From NCBI GenBank assembly GCA_024277445.1, contig JAJRVE010000150.1:1-38654 (forward strand): a DNA stretch of 38,654 bases, in the 5' to 3' direction. Source of the DNA: Campylobacterales bacterium (GTDB taxonomy: Bacteria > Campylobacterota > Campylobacteria > Campylobacterales > Sulfurimonadaceae). The translations under genes and the position numbers were made by a program. Below, in pieces: positions 17,835 to 24,940 of the stretch. The notes under the pieces are model-generated. The model made no database searches, was not told the DNA's origin, and saw only the letters and a list, made by a program, of their open reading frames with translations. Numbering within the stretch: position 1 is the first letter of the stretch; each line of letters starts with the position of its first letter.

Positions 17835-18083
17835 TTAAATTATTGGAAGGTTGAGATTCGTGGATCCCTGCCTTCGCAGGGATGACGGAAAACTTGAACT
17901 ACTTACAAGTTAGCAACCGCAACCGACGGCGAAGCTCGTCGAAACAGTAGCCATCCCAAAACAGTTTCCCCGTCGTAAAAGTTTCAGATTTGGTGTGAGT
18001 TGTGCCGGATGTGAACCCGATAGCGCACTGCTGTGCGTAGAGAGGTGAACTCCGGTGCAAATCGCGCCGAAGCTGGAACTTTT
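17835..18083 (+). repeat. Composite structured repeat, copy 2
   Basis: Same order as copy 1: TTAAAT..GGAAGGTTG lead-in, REP hairpin at 17864-17883 (ATCCCTGC-CTTC-GCAGGGAT), a small AACTTG..CAAGTT hairpin, and the folded core from 17977. The core has outer stem AAAAGTTTCAGATTTGG / CCGAAGCTGGAACTTTT, inner hairpin GCGCAC-TGCT-GTGCGT and GGTGC-AAATC-GCGCC. Compared with copy 1, paired positions change together in the REP stem, outer stem and inner hairpin. It ends 4 bp from the pstS stop codon. Confidence 0.85.
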
Positions 18084-18087
18084 ACTT

Positions 18088-19092
18088 TTACTTGATGTTT
18101 GTTGTCCAATATTCCCGTATCATGTTTTTTGTCGCCTCTGGAAGTGGGATATACCCTAACTTCTTAGCTGCTGCATCACCACTCTTAAATGCATAGTCAA
18201 AAAACTTAATGACTTTTTGGTTCATCTTAGCTTTCTCAACAGGAAGAAGGATAAATGTTGCGGCAACGATAGGGTACGATGTGTCACCTGGTTGTAGTGC
18301 TAGCATCGCATAAAAGTTGTCTTCTTTTGTCCATGAAGCGTACTTCGCGGCTGCTTTGAAGTTTGCCTCTTTAGCCTCTACCCATTTACCACTTGCTGTC
18401 TGAAGAACTGCCGCTGAAAGGTGGTTTTTCTCTTTGTAAGCGTTTTCGATATAACCAATAGTATATGGCGTCTGCTTAACAAGTGAAGCAACACCTTCGT
18501 TACCCTTACCACCAATACCAACAGCCCAGTCGATCGCCTTGCCCGCACCATAGTTGTCAGCCCAGTTTTTAGAGCTTTTGTTTAGGTAGTACGTAAAGTT
18601 GTATGTCGTACCCGATCCATCAGAACGGTGAACAACAATGATCTCTTGGTTAGGAAGTTTAAGTCCCTTGTTGTCCGCTACGATCGCCGCATCATTCCAC
18701 TTCGTGATCTTACCGGCAAAGATGTCTGCAACCACTTCATTTTTAAGATGCAGTTTTGCATCTTCGATACCAGGAACATTAAGCGCAATAACAATCGAAC
18801 CAATAACCGCAGGGAACTGAAGTAATTTTTTCTTCGCAAGCTCTTTTGACTTAAGAGGCTTGTCAGAAGCACCAAAGTTAACGATACGCTTAGAGATCTG
18901 CTTGATCCCGCCACCCGAACCGATAGACTGATAGTTTACACGTGAGTGAGTTTCTTTACCGTACTTGTAAGCCCAGTCGTAATAAAGTGGAGCTGGAAAT
19001 GATGCACCCGCACCACTAAACTTGTCGCCTGCGACAGAAGCAGTCGCAGCAACAGCAATAAGAAGAGCGCTTGTAGCTAATTTCTTGAACAT
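18088..19092 (-). CDS. pstS: Periplasmic phosphate-binding protein PstS
   Basis: High-affinity phosphate receptor of the Pst transporter, 334 aa. It has a Sec signal (MFKKLATSALLIAVAATASVAG) without a lipobox, so it should be a soluble periplasmic protein. Phosphate-binding motifs are GAGASFPAPLYYDW, YQSIGSGGGIKQI, ASDKPL and HRSDGSGTTYNFTYYL. The gene has its own Pho-type promoter and is followed by the structured repeat, not by pstC. Confidence 0.96.
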   Translation of the reverse strand: MFKKLATSALLIAVAATASVAGDKFSGAGASFPAPLYYDWAYKYGKETHSRVNYQSIGSGGGIKQISKRIVNFGASDKPLKSKELAKKKLLQFPAVIGSIVIALNVPGIEDAKLHLKNEVVADIFAGKITKWNDAAIVADNKGLKLPNQEIIVVHRSDGSGTTYNFTYYLNKSSKNWADNYGAGKAIDWAVGIGGKGNEGVASLVKQTPYTIGYIENAYKEKNHLSAAVLQTASGKWVEAKEANFKAAAKYASWTKEDNFYAMLALQPGDTSYPIVAATFILLPVEKAKMNQKVIKFFDYAFKSGDAAAKKLGYIPLPEATKNMIREYWTTNIK

Positions 19093-19123
19093 GTATATTC
19101 CTTGTTGGATGTTTGATGGTGGA

Positions 19124-19156
19124 ATAATAGGGTAGCAATGTAACGAGAAGGTTACA
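19124..19156 (-). promoter_or_regulatory. Pho-box-like promoter of pstS
   Basis: Minus strand: TGTAACC-TTCT-CGTTACA, 9 nt, TATTAT (-10), 32-64 bp upstream of the pstS ATG. Upstream bases (CCTC) are also shared with the phoU site. Confidence 0.8.
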
Positions 19157-19162
19157 GAGGAT

Positions 19163-19432
19163 TTCTTTCTAGTTTTTCTAATAGATTTACTTTTGATGTC
19201 TAGTTCCCTTGCCTATGAAATTGTGATTCTCCAAACTTTTCTACGATGCGAAATTTAGTTCCGCCCTGCATTGAGCTTTAGCTCTTTATCTCTGTCGCGC
19301 CAGAGAGTAATTTTTGAGAAAAGAGAGAGGCGCTGTTGTTGAGACGTTGTGGTTCAGCCACTAAAGCAGTCTGTTTATTGCCCTCTATATTTCTACGACT
19401 CAAGTAGCTAGTGCTGGGAGTTTGTTTGAGTG
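19163..19432. other. Intergenic stretch without recognised genes
   Basis: About 270 bp between the pstS promoter and repeat A. I see no ORF with a ribosome site and no clear promoter. Stretches such as GAGCTTTAGCTC and CTCTGTCGCGCCAGAGAG are short inverted repeats, so this could be an upstream extension of the neighbouring repeat family. Confidence 0.4.
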
Positions 19433-19700
19433 GGGATGAAAGCGCATGCTTTCACATTAATCAGTGCGTCACTGCTTGAGTTTATTCGTGGCATCTGCAA
19501 AGACGAGTGGAGTGAATGGAGTTCCGTTAAGAAAATGGCACTGTTTGACCATCGGGAGTTTGTCATTTTTAGGAATGAAATGAACGCAAGGAGTGAACCC
19601 GATAGCTATCGGGCTGTGACCAAAGGAAATCCCTTTAGGGAAAGCCGCCACGAGCGCTTTTTGGTTTCGTTTTTTGCGAATAAAAAAGGAAAGAGTATAG
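19433..19700 (+). repeat. Second dispersed repeat family, copy A
   Basis: It aligns with 23503-23756 over about 250 bp with many substitutions and indels. Shared blocks include CACATTAATCA, GAGTTCCGTTAA-type sequence, a GAGTTTGTC..TTTTTAGGAA block, TTTTTGGTTTCGTTTTT and AAAAGGAAAGAG. It contains a perfect 16-bp palindrome CCCGATAGCTATCGGG (19598-19613), whose position in copy B has a different self-complementary sequence. Non-coding in appearance. Confidence 0.7.
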
Positions 19701-19751
19701 TCATGAATAGTATTGAGTCCAGAAAGTTAAAAGACCAAAATTATCTGTGGG

Positions 19752-19769
19752 TTCCTGCCTTCGCAGGAA
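19752..19769. repeat. REP-type hairpin, third copy (after selO)
   Basis: TTCCTGC-CTTC-GCAGGAA followed by TGACG, matching the hairpins at 677-696 and 17864-17883. On the minus strand it starts 7 nt after the selO TGA, so it may act as its terminator. Confidence 0.85.
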
Positions 19770-19776
19770 TGACGTA

Positions 19777-21210
19777 TCATGAAGAACAAGACAACTTCAA
19801 ATTCTTAAAAACTTTAGGCGCACTCCCCGCAAACGATTCCAACTCCACATGCTCATCAAAAGGAGCCCGAGCAAGTGTTAATAGCTCAAAAATCCCACTA
19901 AAATCACCCCGATCAGCCTTATCAATAGCATACTGCAACATATAGTTTTTCAAAACATACTTTGGGTTCGTTGCCAACATCTGCGTATGTCGCTCACTAA
20001 CAGAAGTCTGCTCTTTCTCTAATCGCTTAGAGTAATGTACAAGCCAGTCACGCATAGGGTCTTGCAAGTCACACATGGCCAAGATCGCACTACCATCGTC
20101 ATCATAACGACTCAAGATCCTGAAAAATGAGTTATAGTCTATACCCTCTTGTTGCATCATGCCAAACAGCCACCGTAACATAGGAAGATCATCCTCATCC
20201 TCGACTAACAGCCCCAACTTCTTACGCATAAACCCAATATAGTACTCACTGTAAAGCGTTTCATACTTTGCTAAAGCCTCTTGCATCCGCTCAAAACTGA
20301 TTAGTGGAGAGAGCGCATGCATCAACATGGAGAGGTTCCACTGCGCCACTGCTGGTTGCTGACCAAAAGCGTAACGCCCTTGCGTGTCCGTATGGTTACA
20401 GATGTACTCAAAGTCATAGTCATCTAAAAAGGCGAAAGGGCCATAGTCTATGGTCAGTCCTGCCATCGACATATTGTCCGTGTTCATCACGCCATGGTTA
20501 AAGCCTACCCCTTGCCACTTTGCCAAAAGTAGCGCTGTTCTGTCTACCAACTCCTCAAACATCAAGAAGTAAGCATCCTTTTGACCTTTAAGGTGGGCAT
20601 AGCTCTCATCGATCACATAGTCAGCCAAAGCTTCTAACTTATCAAACTGCTTCGTGTTATAGAAGTACTCAAAGGTACCAAAGCGCACCCAAGAGGTCGA
20701 CATACGAAGGACTATCGCCCCTTTTTCCCAACGTTCACGTGCTACATCATGCTCAGAACCTATTAACGCCAAGGCACGAGAAGTAGCTATATGAAGCCCG
20801 CACATTGCCTCAGACATAAGGTACTCACGTATGGAAGAGCGAAGTACCGCCCGTCCATCACCTTGACGAGAGTAAAGTGTCTGACCTGCCCCTTTAAGCT
20901 GTAGGTTCCAACCATTTTCTGTTTTACCTAAGTTGATAGCACGACCATCTCCAAGTCGAGGTACAAAGTGACCAAACTGATGTCCTGCATAACACATAGC
21001 AAAAGGTTCACTTCCCTCTAGTAAGGCGTCACCATTAGTGATCTGTGTCAGAAAATCTTCGTCATCTATTTCAACTCCCAATATCTCAGCCGCATCAGGG
21101 CTATAACTAATAAGAAATGGATTTTTAAGAGGGCTAATATCTGTTTTGTCGTGGAACTCTGCCTCTAATTCTAAGTAGGGCATCTGGACTTTTAAATCTT
21201 TTAATTTCAT
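19777..21210 (-). CDS. selO: Protein adenylyltransferase SelO (YdiU family)
   Basis: SelO is a pseudokinase-fold enzyme that transfers AMP to Ser/Thr/Tyr residues of other proteins; in E. coli it is linked to redox stress. Visible features are YAGHQFGHFVPRLGDGRAINLG, LQLKGAGQTLYSRQGDGRAVLRSSIREYL, TSWVRFGTFEYF and the catalytic NHGVMNTDNMS..TIDYGPFAFLDDYD. The C-terminus is LSCSS, the conserved ending with a redox Cys where eukaryotic homologues have selenocysteine. At 477 aa it is full length. Confidence 0.95.
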   Translation of the reverse strand: MKLKDLKVQMPYLELEAEFHDKTDISPLKNPFLISYSPDAAEILGVEIDDEDFLTQITNGDALLEGSEPFAMCYAGHQFGHFVPRLGDGRAINLGKTENGWNLQLKGAGQTLYSRQGDGRAVLRSSIREYLMSEAMCGLHIATSRALALIGSEHDVARERWEKGAIVLRMSTSWVRFGTFEYFYNTKQFDKLEALADYVIDESYAHLKGQKDAYFLMFEELVDRTALLLAKWQGVGFNHGVMNTDNMSMAGLTIDYGPFAFLDDYDFEYICNHTDTQGRYAFGQQPAVAQWNLSMLMHALSPLISFERMQEALAKYETLYSEYYIGFMRKKLGLLVEDEDDLPMLRWLFGMMQQEGIDYNSFFRILSRYDDDGSAILAMCDLQDPMRDWLVHYSKRLEKEQTSVSERHTQMLATNPKYVLKNYMLQYAIDKADRGDFSGIFELLTLARAPFDEHVELESFAGSAPKVFKNLKLSCSS

Positions 21211-21233
21211 GATGAAGTTTTAGCAGAGAGTTT

Positions 21234-21425
21234 GTGAAAGTGTTCATGTTTTGTGAGGAAGATTATTTTATTAAGAAAAAGAGAAGAGAATGGGTAGTCG
21301 AAGTGTACTTTAAAGATAAAAGCAACAATCCTCCAGCAGAGGGACATGACTTCTATTTTAGCATAGCGTTAAAAAATGGACGCCGTGTCCCACTCCATCA
21401 AGATAGTAAGCTGTGCCGGATGTGA
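21234..21425 (+). CDS. Small hypothetical protein ending inside the structured repeat
   Basis: This 63-codon ORF is divergent from selO. The stretch KKKRREWVVEVYFKDKSNNPPAEGHDFYFSIALKNGRR looks like a normal small soluble protein with beta-strand character and is not antisense to any gene. Its last residues (SKLCRM) are read from the core of repeat copy 3, so the natural 3' end may have been replaced by the repeat. No clear ribosome site. It may be a real small gene, a truncated remnant or chance. Confidence 0.4.
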   Translation: MKVFMFCEEDYFIKKKRREWVVEVYFKDKSNNPPAEGHDFYFSIALKNGRRVPLHQDSKLCRM

Positions 21426-21481
21426 ACCCGGTAGCGCACTGGTGTGCGTGGAGTGGTGAACTCCGGTGCAAATTGCGCCGA
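21409..21481 (+). repeat. Structured repeat core, copy 3 (no outer stem, no REP)
   Basis: Seventy-three bases matching the core of copy 2 (17998-18070) with about six substitutions. The inner hairpin GCGCAC-TGGT-GTGCGT and the CGGTGC-AAATT-GCGCCG hairpin are kept. The outer stem arms and upstream REP hairpin of copies 1 and 2 are absent. It lies 24 bp beyond the typA stop. Confidence 0.85.
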
Positions 21482-21505
21482 TACCCGAGGGGGCAGACCC
21501 AGCTA

Positions 21506-23311
21506 CTACTTCTTACGGGCGTGGCGCTTGCGCTCTGACTCTGTTAGGTATACTTTACGTACACGAATACTCTCTGGAGTAATCTCAAGAAGCTCATCGT
21601 CTTCGATCCACTCTAGTGCTCTTTCTAGTGAAAGGTCACGTGGTGGAACAAGTTTGATCGCCTCATCTGCACCAGATGAACGAACGTTTGACTGTGCCTT
21701 ACCTTTAATCGGGTTAACTGCAAGGTCATTTGAACGCGCGTGCTCGCCAACGATCATACCTTCGTAAACCTTCGTCTGTGGTCCAACAAAAAGAACACCA
21801 CGATCTTGAAGACCGAAAAGTGAGAATGAAAGTGTTACACCATTTTCCATAGAAACGAGTGCGCCATACTGACGAGACTCAACTGCGCCAGAGAATGGAC
21901 GGAACTCGATGAAAGAGTGGTTCATAACACCCTCACCTTTTGTGTCTGTCAAGAACTGACCACGGAAACCGATCAATGAACGAGCAGGGATCTCGAACTC
22001 AATACGCTGGAAACCAGAACCCATTGGGATCATAGACTTCATCTCAGCCTTACGCTTACCAAGACGCTCGATAACACCACCTGAAAGATCTTCAGGAACG
22101 TCGATGACTAGGTGCTCAAATGGCTCACATTTAACGCCTTCGATCTCACGTTGGATAACTTGTGGACGAGAGATTCCGAACTCGAAACCTTCACGACGCA
22201 TGTTCTCAGCAAGTACAGTAATCTGAAGCTCACCACGTCCGCTAACACGGAATTTACCCTCACCAATACGCTCAAAACGCATGGCAACGTTCGTTGTCAT
22301 CTCAGACTCAAGACGCTCTTGGATCTTGTTCGATGTTACGTGCTTACCTTCTTGACCTGCAAGTGGTGAGTTGTTAACTGAGAAGATAACAGAAAGTGTT
22401 GGCTCTTCTACGTGCATTGGGTCAAGTGCTACAGGGTTGTTAGGATCACATACCGTGTCACCAACATCTACTGTCTCAAGACCAGCGAAGGCAACGATAT
22501 CACCTGCTTCTGCTGTGTCAATCTCCATACGCTGAAGACCAAGGAAACCGATAAGCTTAGAGATCTTACCTTTTACAAGTTCACCGTCTGCTTTTGCAAG
22601 AAGAACGCTGTCACCCTTAGAGATCTGACCATTAAAGATACGTGCAATACCAATCTTACCTACGTAGTTATCGTAGTCAAGTGTAAAGACCTGTGCCTGT
22701 GCAGAGTTCTCTTTGTCCCCTTGAGGCTCAGGAACATCTTCGATAATTGACTTGAAAAGACAAGTAAAGTCACCATCTTCGTCATCCATATCTTCTTTAG
22801 CGATACCATCACGTGCAGCCGCGTAGATAACTTTGAAGTCTTGTTGCTCATCGGTTGCACCCATGTCAGCGAAGAGGTCAAAGACTTCATCAACAACACG
22901 ATCACATTCAGCTTCTGGCTTGTCGATCTTGTTAATAACAACGATAGGTGTAATTCCCATTGCTAGCATTTTCTTAACAACAAACTTAGTCTGTGGCATA
23001 ACACCTTCGTAAGCATCAACAAGGATTAAAGCCCCATCAACCATCTTAAGTACACGCTCAACTTCTCCACCGAAGTCCGCGTGACCCGGAGTGTCAATGA
23101 TGTTAATCTTGTAACCATCATAACGGATAGCCGTGTTCTTAGAAAGAATCGTAATTCCACGCTCTTTTTCGATGTCGTTTGAGTCCATGGCACGTTCGTC
23201 ATGCTGCTCATGATCTCCAAATGTACCTGACTGCTGAAGTAGTCCGTCTACGAGTGTTGTTTTACCGTGGTCAACGTGTGCGATTACGGCGATGTTTCTG
23301 ATTTTTTGCAT
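21506..23311 (-). CDS. typA: Ribosome-associated GTPase TypA/BipA
   Basis: Translational GTPase of 601 aa related to EF-G, acting in 50S assembly and stress adaptation. G motifs: [10 protein letters not shown] (G1), RGITI (G2), [16 protein letters not shown] (G3) and NKIDKPEA (G4). EF-G-like domains II, III and V follow, with the BipA-specific C-terminal domain ([37 protein letters not shown]). The Lys/Arg-rich end [10 protein letters not shown] is typical. It stands alone, with long gaps on both sides. Confidence 0.96.
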   Translation of the reverse strand: MQKIRNIAVIAHVDHGKTTLVDGLLQQSGTFGDHEQHDERAMDSNDIEKERGITILSKNTAIRYDGYKINIIDTPGHADFGGEVERVLKMVDGALILVDAYEGVMPQTKFVVKKMLAMGITPIVVINKIDKPEAECDRVVDEVFDLFADMGATDEQQDFKVIYAAARDGIAKEDMDDEDGDFTCLFKSIIEDVPEPQGDKENSAQAQVFTLDYDNYVGKIGIARIFNGQISKGDSVLLAKADGELVKGKISKLIGFLGLQRMEIDTAEAGDIVAFAGLETVDVGDTVCDPNNPVALDPMHVEEPTLSVIFSVNNSPLAGQEGKHVTSNKIQERLESEMTTNVAMRFERIGEGKFRVSGRGELQITVLAENMRREGFEFGISRPQVIQREIEGVKCEPFEHLVIDVPEDLSGGVIERLGKRKAEMKSMIPMGSGFQRIEFEIPARSLIGFRGQFLTDTKGEGVMNHSFIEFRPFSGAVESRQYGALVSMENGVTLSFSLFGLQDRGVLFVGPQTKVYEGMIVGEHARSNDLAVNPIKGKAQSNVRSSGADEAIKLVPPRDLSLERALEWIEDDELLEITPESIRVRKVYLTESERKRHARKK

Positions 23312-23502
23312 TGTGTTTCCTTGCTTTGTTTCTGTCTATATGTTTAGACTTTTCATAGTCACTCAAATGAGTCGCTACAAAAAGCCTGAATGAAGCAGAA
23401 GTTTTAATTTCGCGATTATATCTAAAAAGTGCTAAGAAAGGGTTTTATCTCTTTCAATAGTGTTGGTGAACTTAAGTTTTGTAAGGAAATGAGGCGTATA
23501 AA
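23312..23502. other. Upstream region of typA
   Basis: About 190 bp of AT-rich sequence holding the typA leader (AAGGAAACACAATG reads as a good ribosome site) and, further up, no recognisable gene. Together with repeat B it makes up the 555-bp gap between typA and glsA. Confidence 0.5.
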
Positions 23503-23756
23503 TAGGAATGAAAGCGACTAGCTCTCACATTAATCAATGCGTTACCCCTTGAAGCTCTCTCTAACATCTGCAGGGCTGAATGAAACGAATGAAGTTCCGT
23601 TAAAAAAACGACACTGTCTGAGCTGAAAGCGAGTTTGTCGTTTTTAGGAACGCAAAGAGTGGAATGAAGGAAGTCGCGAGCTAGCGATCCCGAAGCCGTT
23701 AGAGGCGCCTTTTTGGTTTCGTTTTTGGGCAGTGCCAAAAAGGAAAGAGTTATGAG
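23503..23756 (+). repeat. Second dispersed repeat family, copy B
   Basis: Counterpart of 19433-19700, with the same order of shared blocks. It ends with the inverted sequence TTTTTGG..CAGTGCCAAAAAGG. The ORFs called through it have no ribosome sites and are probably spurious. Confidence 0.7.
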
Positions 23757-23867
23757 ACAAAGTTCAAATCATCAAGCAATCCAAACAAATCAAATAAAAC
23801 ATCATTTTTAACAAAACTAAAAATTTGATGTATACTAACCTAACATTAACGCAAACAGGAGTTAAAA

Positions 23868-24920
23868 ATGAGTAAAACAATGACCTTGCTAACCACCAAA
23901 CCAAAGCAAAAAATGAGAATCGGTGCCGTAGCACTCTCCCTCTTTTACCTTTTTAGTGCCCAACTCTATGCCAAAGATGTCAAAGTTAACCTCACTGACC
24001 AACAGATCAATAAAGTATTAAAAGACGCCTACAACAAGTTCAAAGATGACAACGGCGGTAAAAACGCTGACTACATTAAAGAGCTCGCTGTTGTTGATCC
24101 TAAGATCTTTGGTATCTCTATCGTTACGGCTGAGGGTAAAGTCTATGAAGCAGGCGACACCACTGCTGTTGTCTCCATACAGTCCATCTCTAAGCCCTTT
24201 ACAGCCGCTCTTCTTATGGAAGAAAAAGGTAAAAAGTTTCTCCAAGATAAGATCGGAGTAAATGCCACCGGTATGGCCTTTAACTCTGTGATAGCCATAG
24301 AGTTACACGGTCGTACGGCGAGTAACCCACTCGTTAATGCTGGTGCTATCCAGTCTACAAGCTGGATCAAAGCGAAGGACTCTGCAGAGCGTTGGACAAA
24401 GATCAAAAAAAACATGGACGGCTACGCTGGTCGTAAACTACCATTTAACAAAAAAGTCTACATCTCAGAGGTCAATGACAACAAAAGCAACCAAGCCATC
24501 TCGAAACTTCTTGATGCAAACAACCTTATGGGTTCTGATCCACTTGAGGCAACAACCGTCTATACCAAGCAGTGTTCTGTTAACGTCGCAGCACATGACC
24601 TCGGTATGATGGGGGCAACACTGGCAAACCATGGTGTTAACCCTAAAACTAAAAAACGAATGCTTAAAGAAAAGAACGTTGCACCACTTCTTGCCGTTAT
24701 GGCAACAGCCGGTCTTTATGACAACGCAGGTGACTGGTTATATGTCACAGGAACACCGGCTAAAAGTGGTGTTGGTGGAGGCATCTTAGCCGTCATCCCA
24801 GGTAAACTTGCCATCGGTGTCGTCTCTCCACCACTTGACCAGTACGGTAACAGTGTACGTGGGCAAAAAGCAGCCATCTACATCATCGAGCAGTTGGGTC
24901 TTAACCCTTACGCACAGTAA
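23868..24920 (+). CDS. glsA: Glutaminase with export signal
   Basis: Hydrolyses glutamine to glutamate and ammonia (serine-dependent beta-lactamase-like glutaminase A fold). The catalytic SxxK motif is in VSIQSISKPFTAAL; other family motifs are NPLVNAGAI and SGVGGGILAVIPGKLAIGV. The length is 350 aa against about 310 for cytosolic enzymes. The extra N-terminus (KMRIGAVALSLFYLFSAQLYAK) is a Sec-type signal peptide, so the enzyme should act in the periplasm. Strong RBS (CAGGAG) at the chosen start. A porin gene follows 20 bp later in the same direction. Confidence 0.92.
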   Translation: MSKTMTLLTTKPKQKMRIGAVALSLFYLFSAQLYAKDVKVNLTDQQINKVLKDAYNKFKDDNGGKNADYIKELAVVDPKIFGISIVTAEGKVYEAGDTTAVVSIQSISKPFTAALLMEEKGKKFLQDKIGVNATGMAFNSVIAIELHGRTASNPLVNAGAIQSTSWIKAKDSAERWTKIKKNMDGYAGRKLPFNKKVYISEVNDNKSNQAISKLLDANNLMGSDPLEATTVYTKQCSVNVAAHDLGMMGATLANHGVNPKTKKRMLKEKNVAPLLAVMATAGLYDNAGDWLYVTGTPAKSGVGGGILAVIPGKLAIGVVSPPLDQYGNSVRGQKAAIYIIEQLGLNPYAQ

Positions 24921-24940
24921 TCTGACTCAAGGAGTTCAAA

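Noticed and set aside
17977-18083. Resemblance of the repeat core to a cobalamin riboswitch (CCGGTGCAAATC)
   Set aside because: Only a short string matches. The usual B12 box and its pairing partners are not evident, and the element lies at gene 3' ends rather than before B12-related genes.
19430-19945. 171-aa plus-strand ORF (MGMKAHAFTLISASLLEF...)
   Set aside because: It runs through repeat A and the REP hairpin (giving the familiar spurious WVPAFAGMT translation) and then antisense through the end of selO. No ribosome site.
23472-23738. 88-aa minus-strand ORF in the typA-glsA gap
   Set aside because: It lies within repeat B, has no ribosome site and is explained by the repeat.
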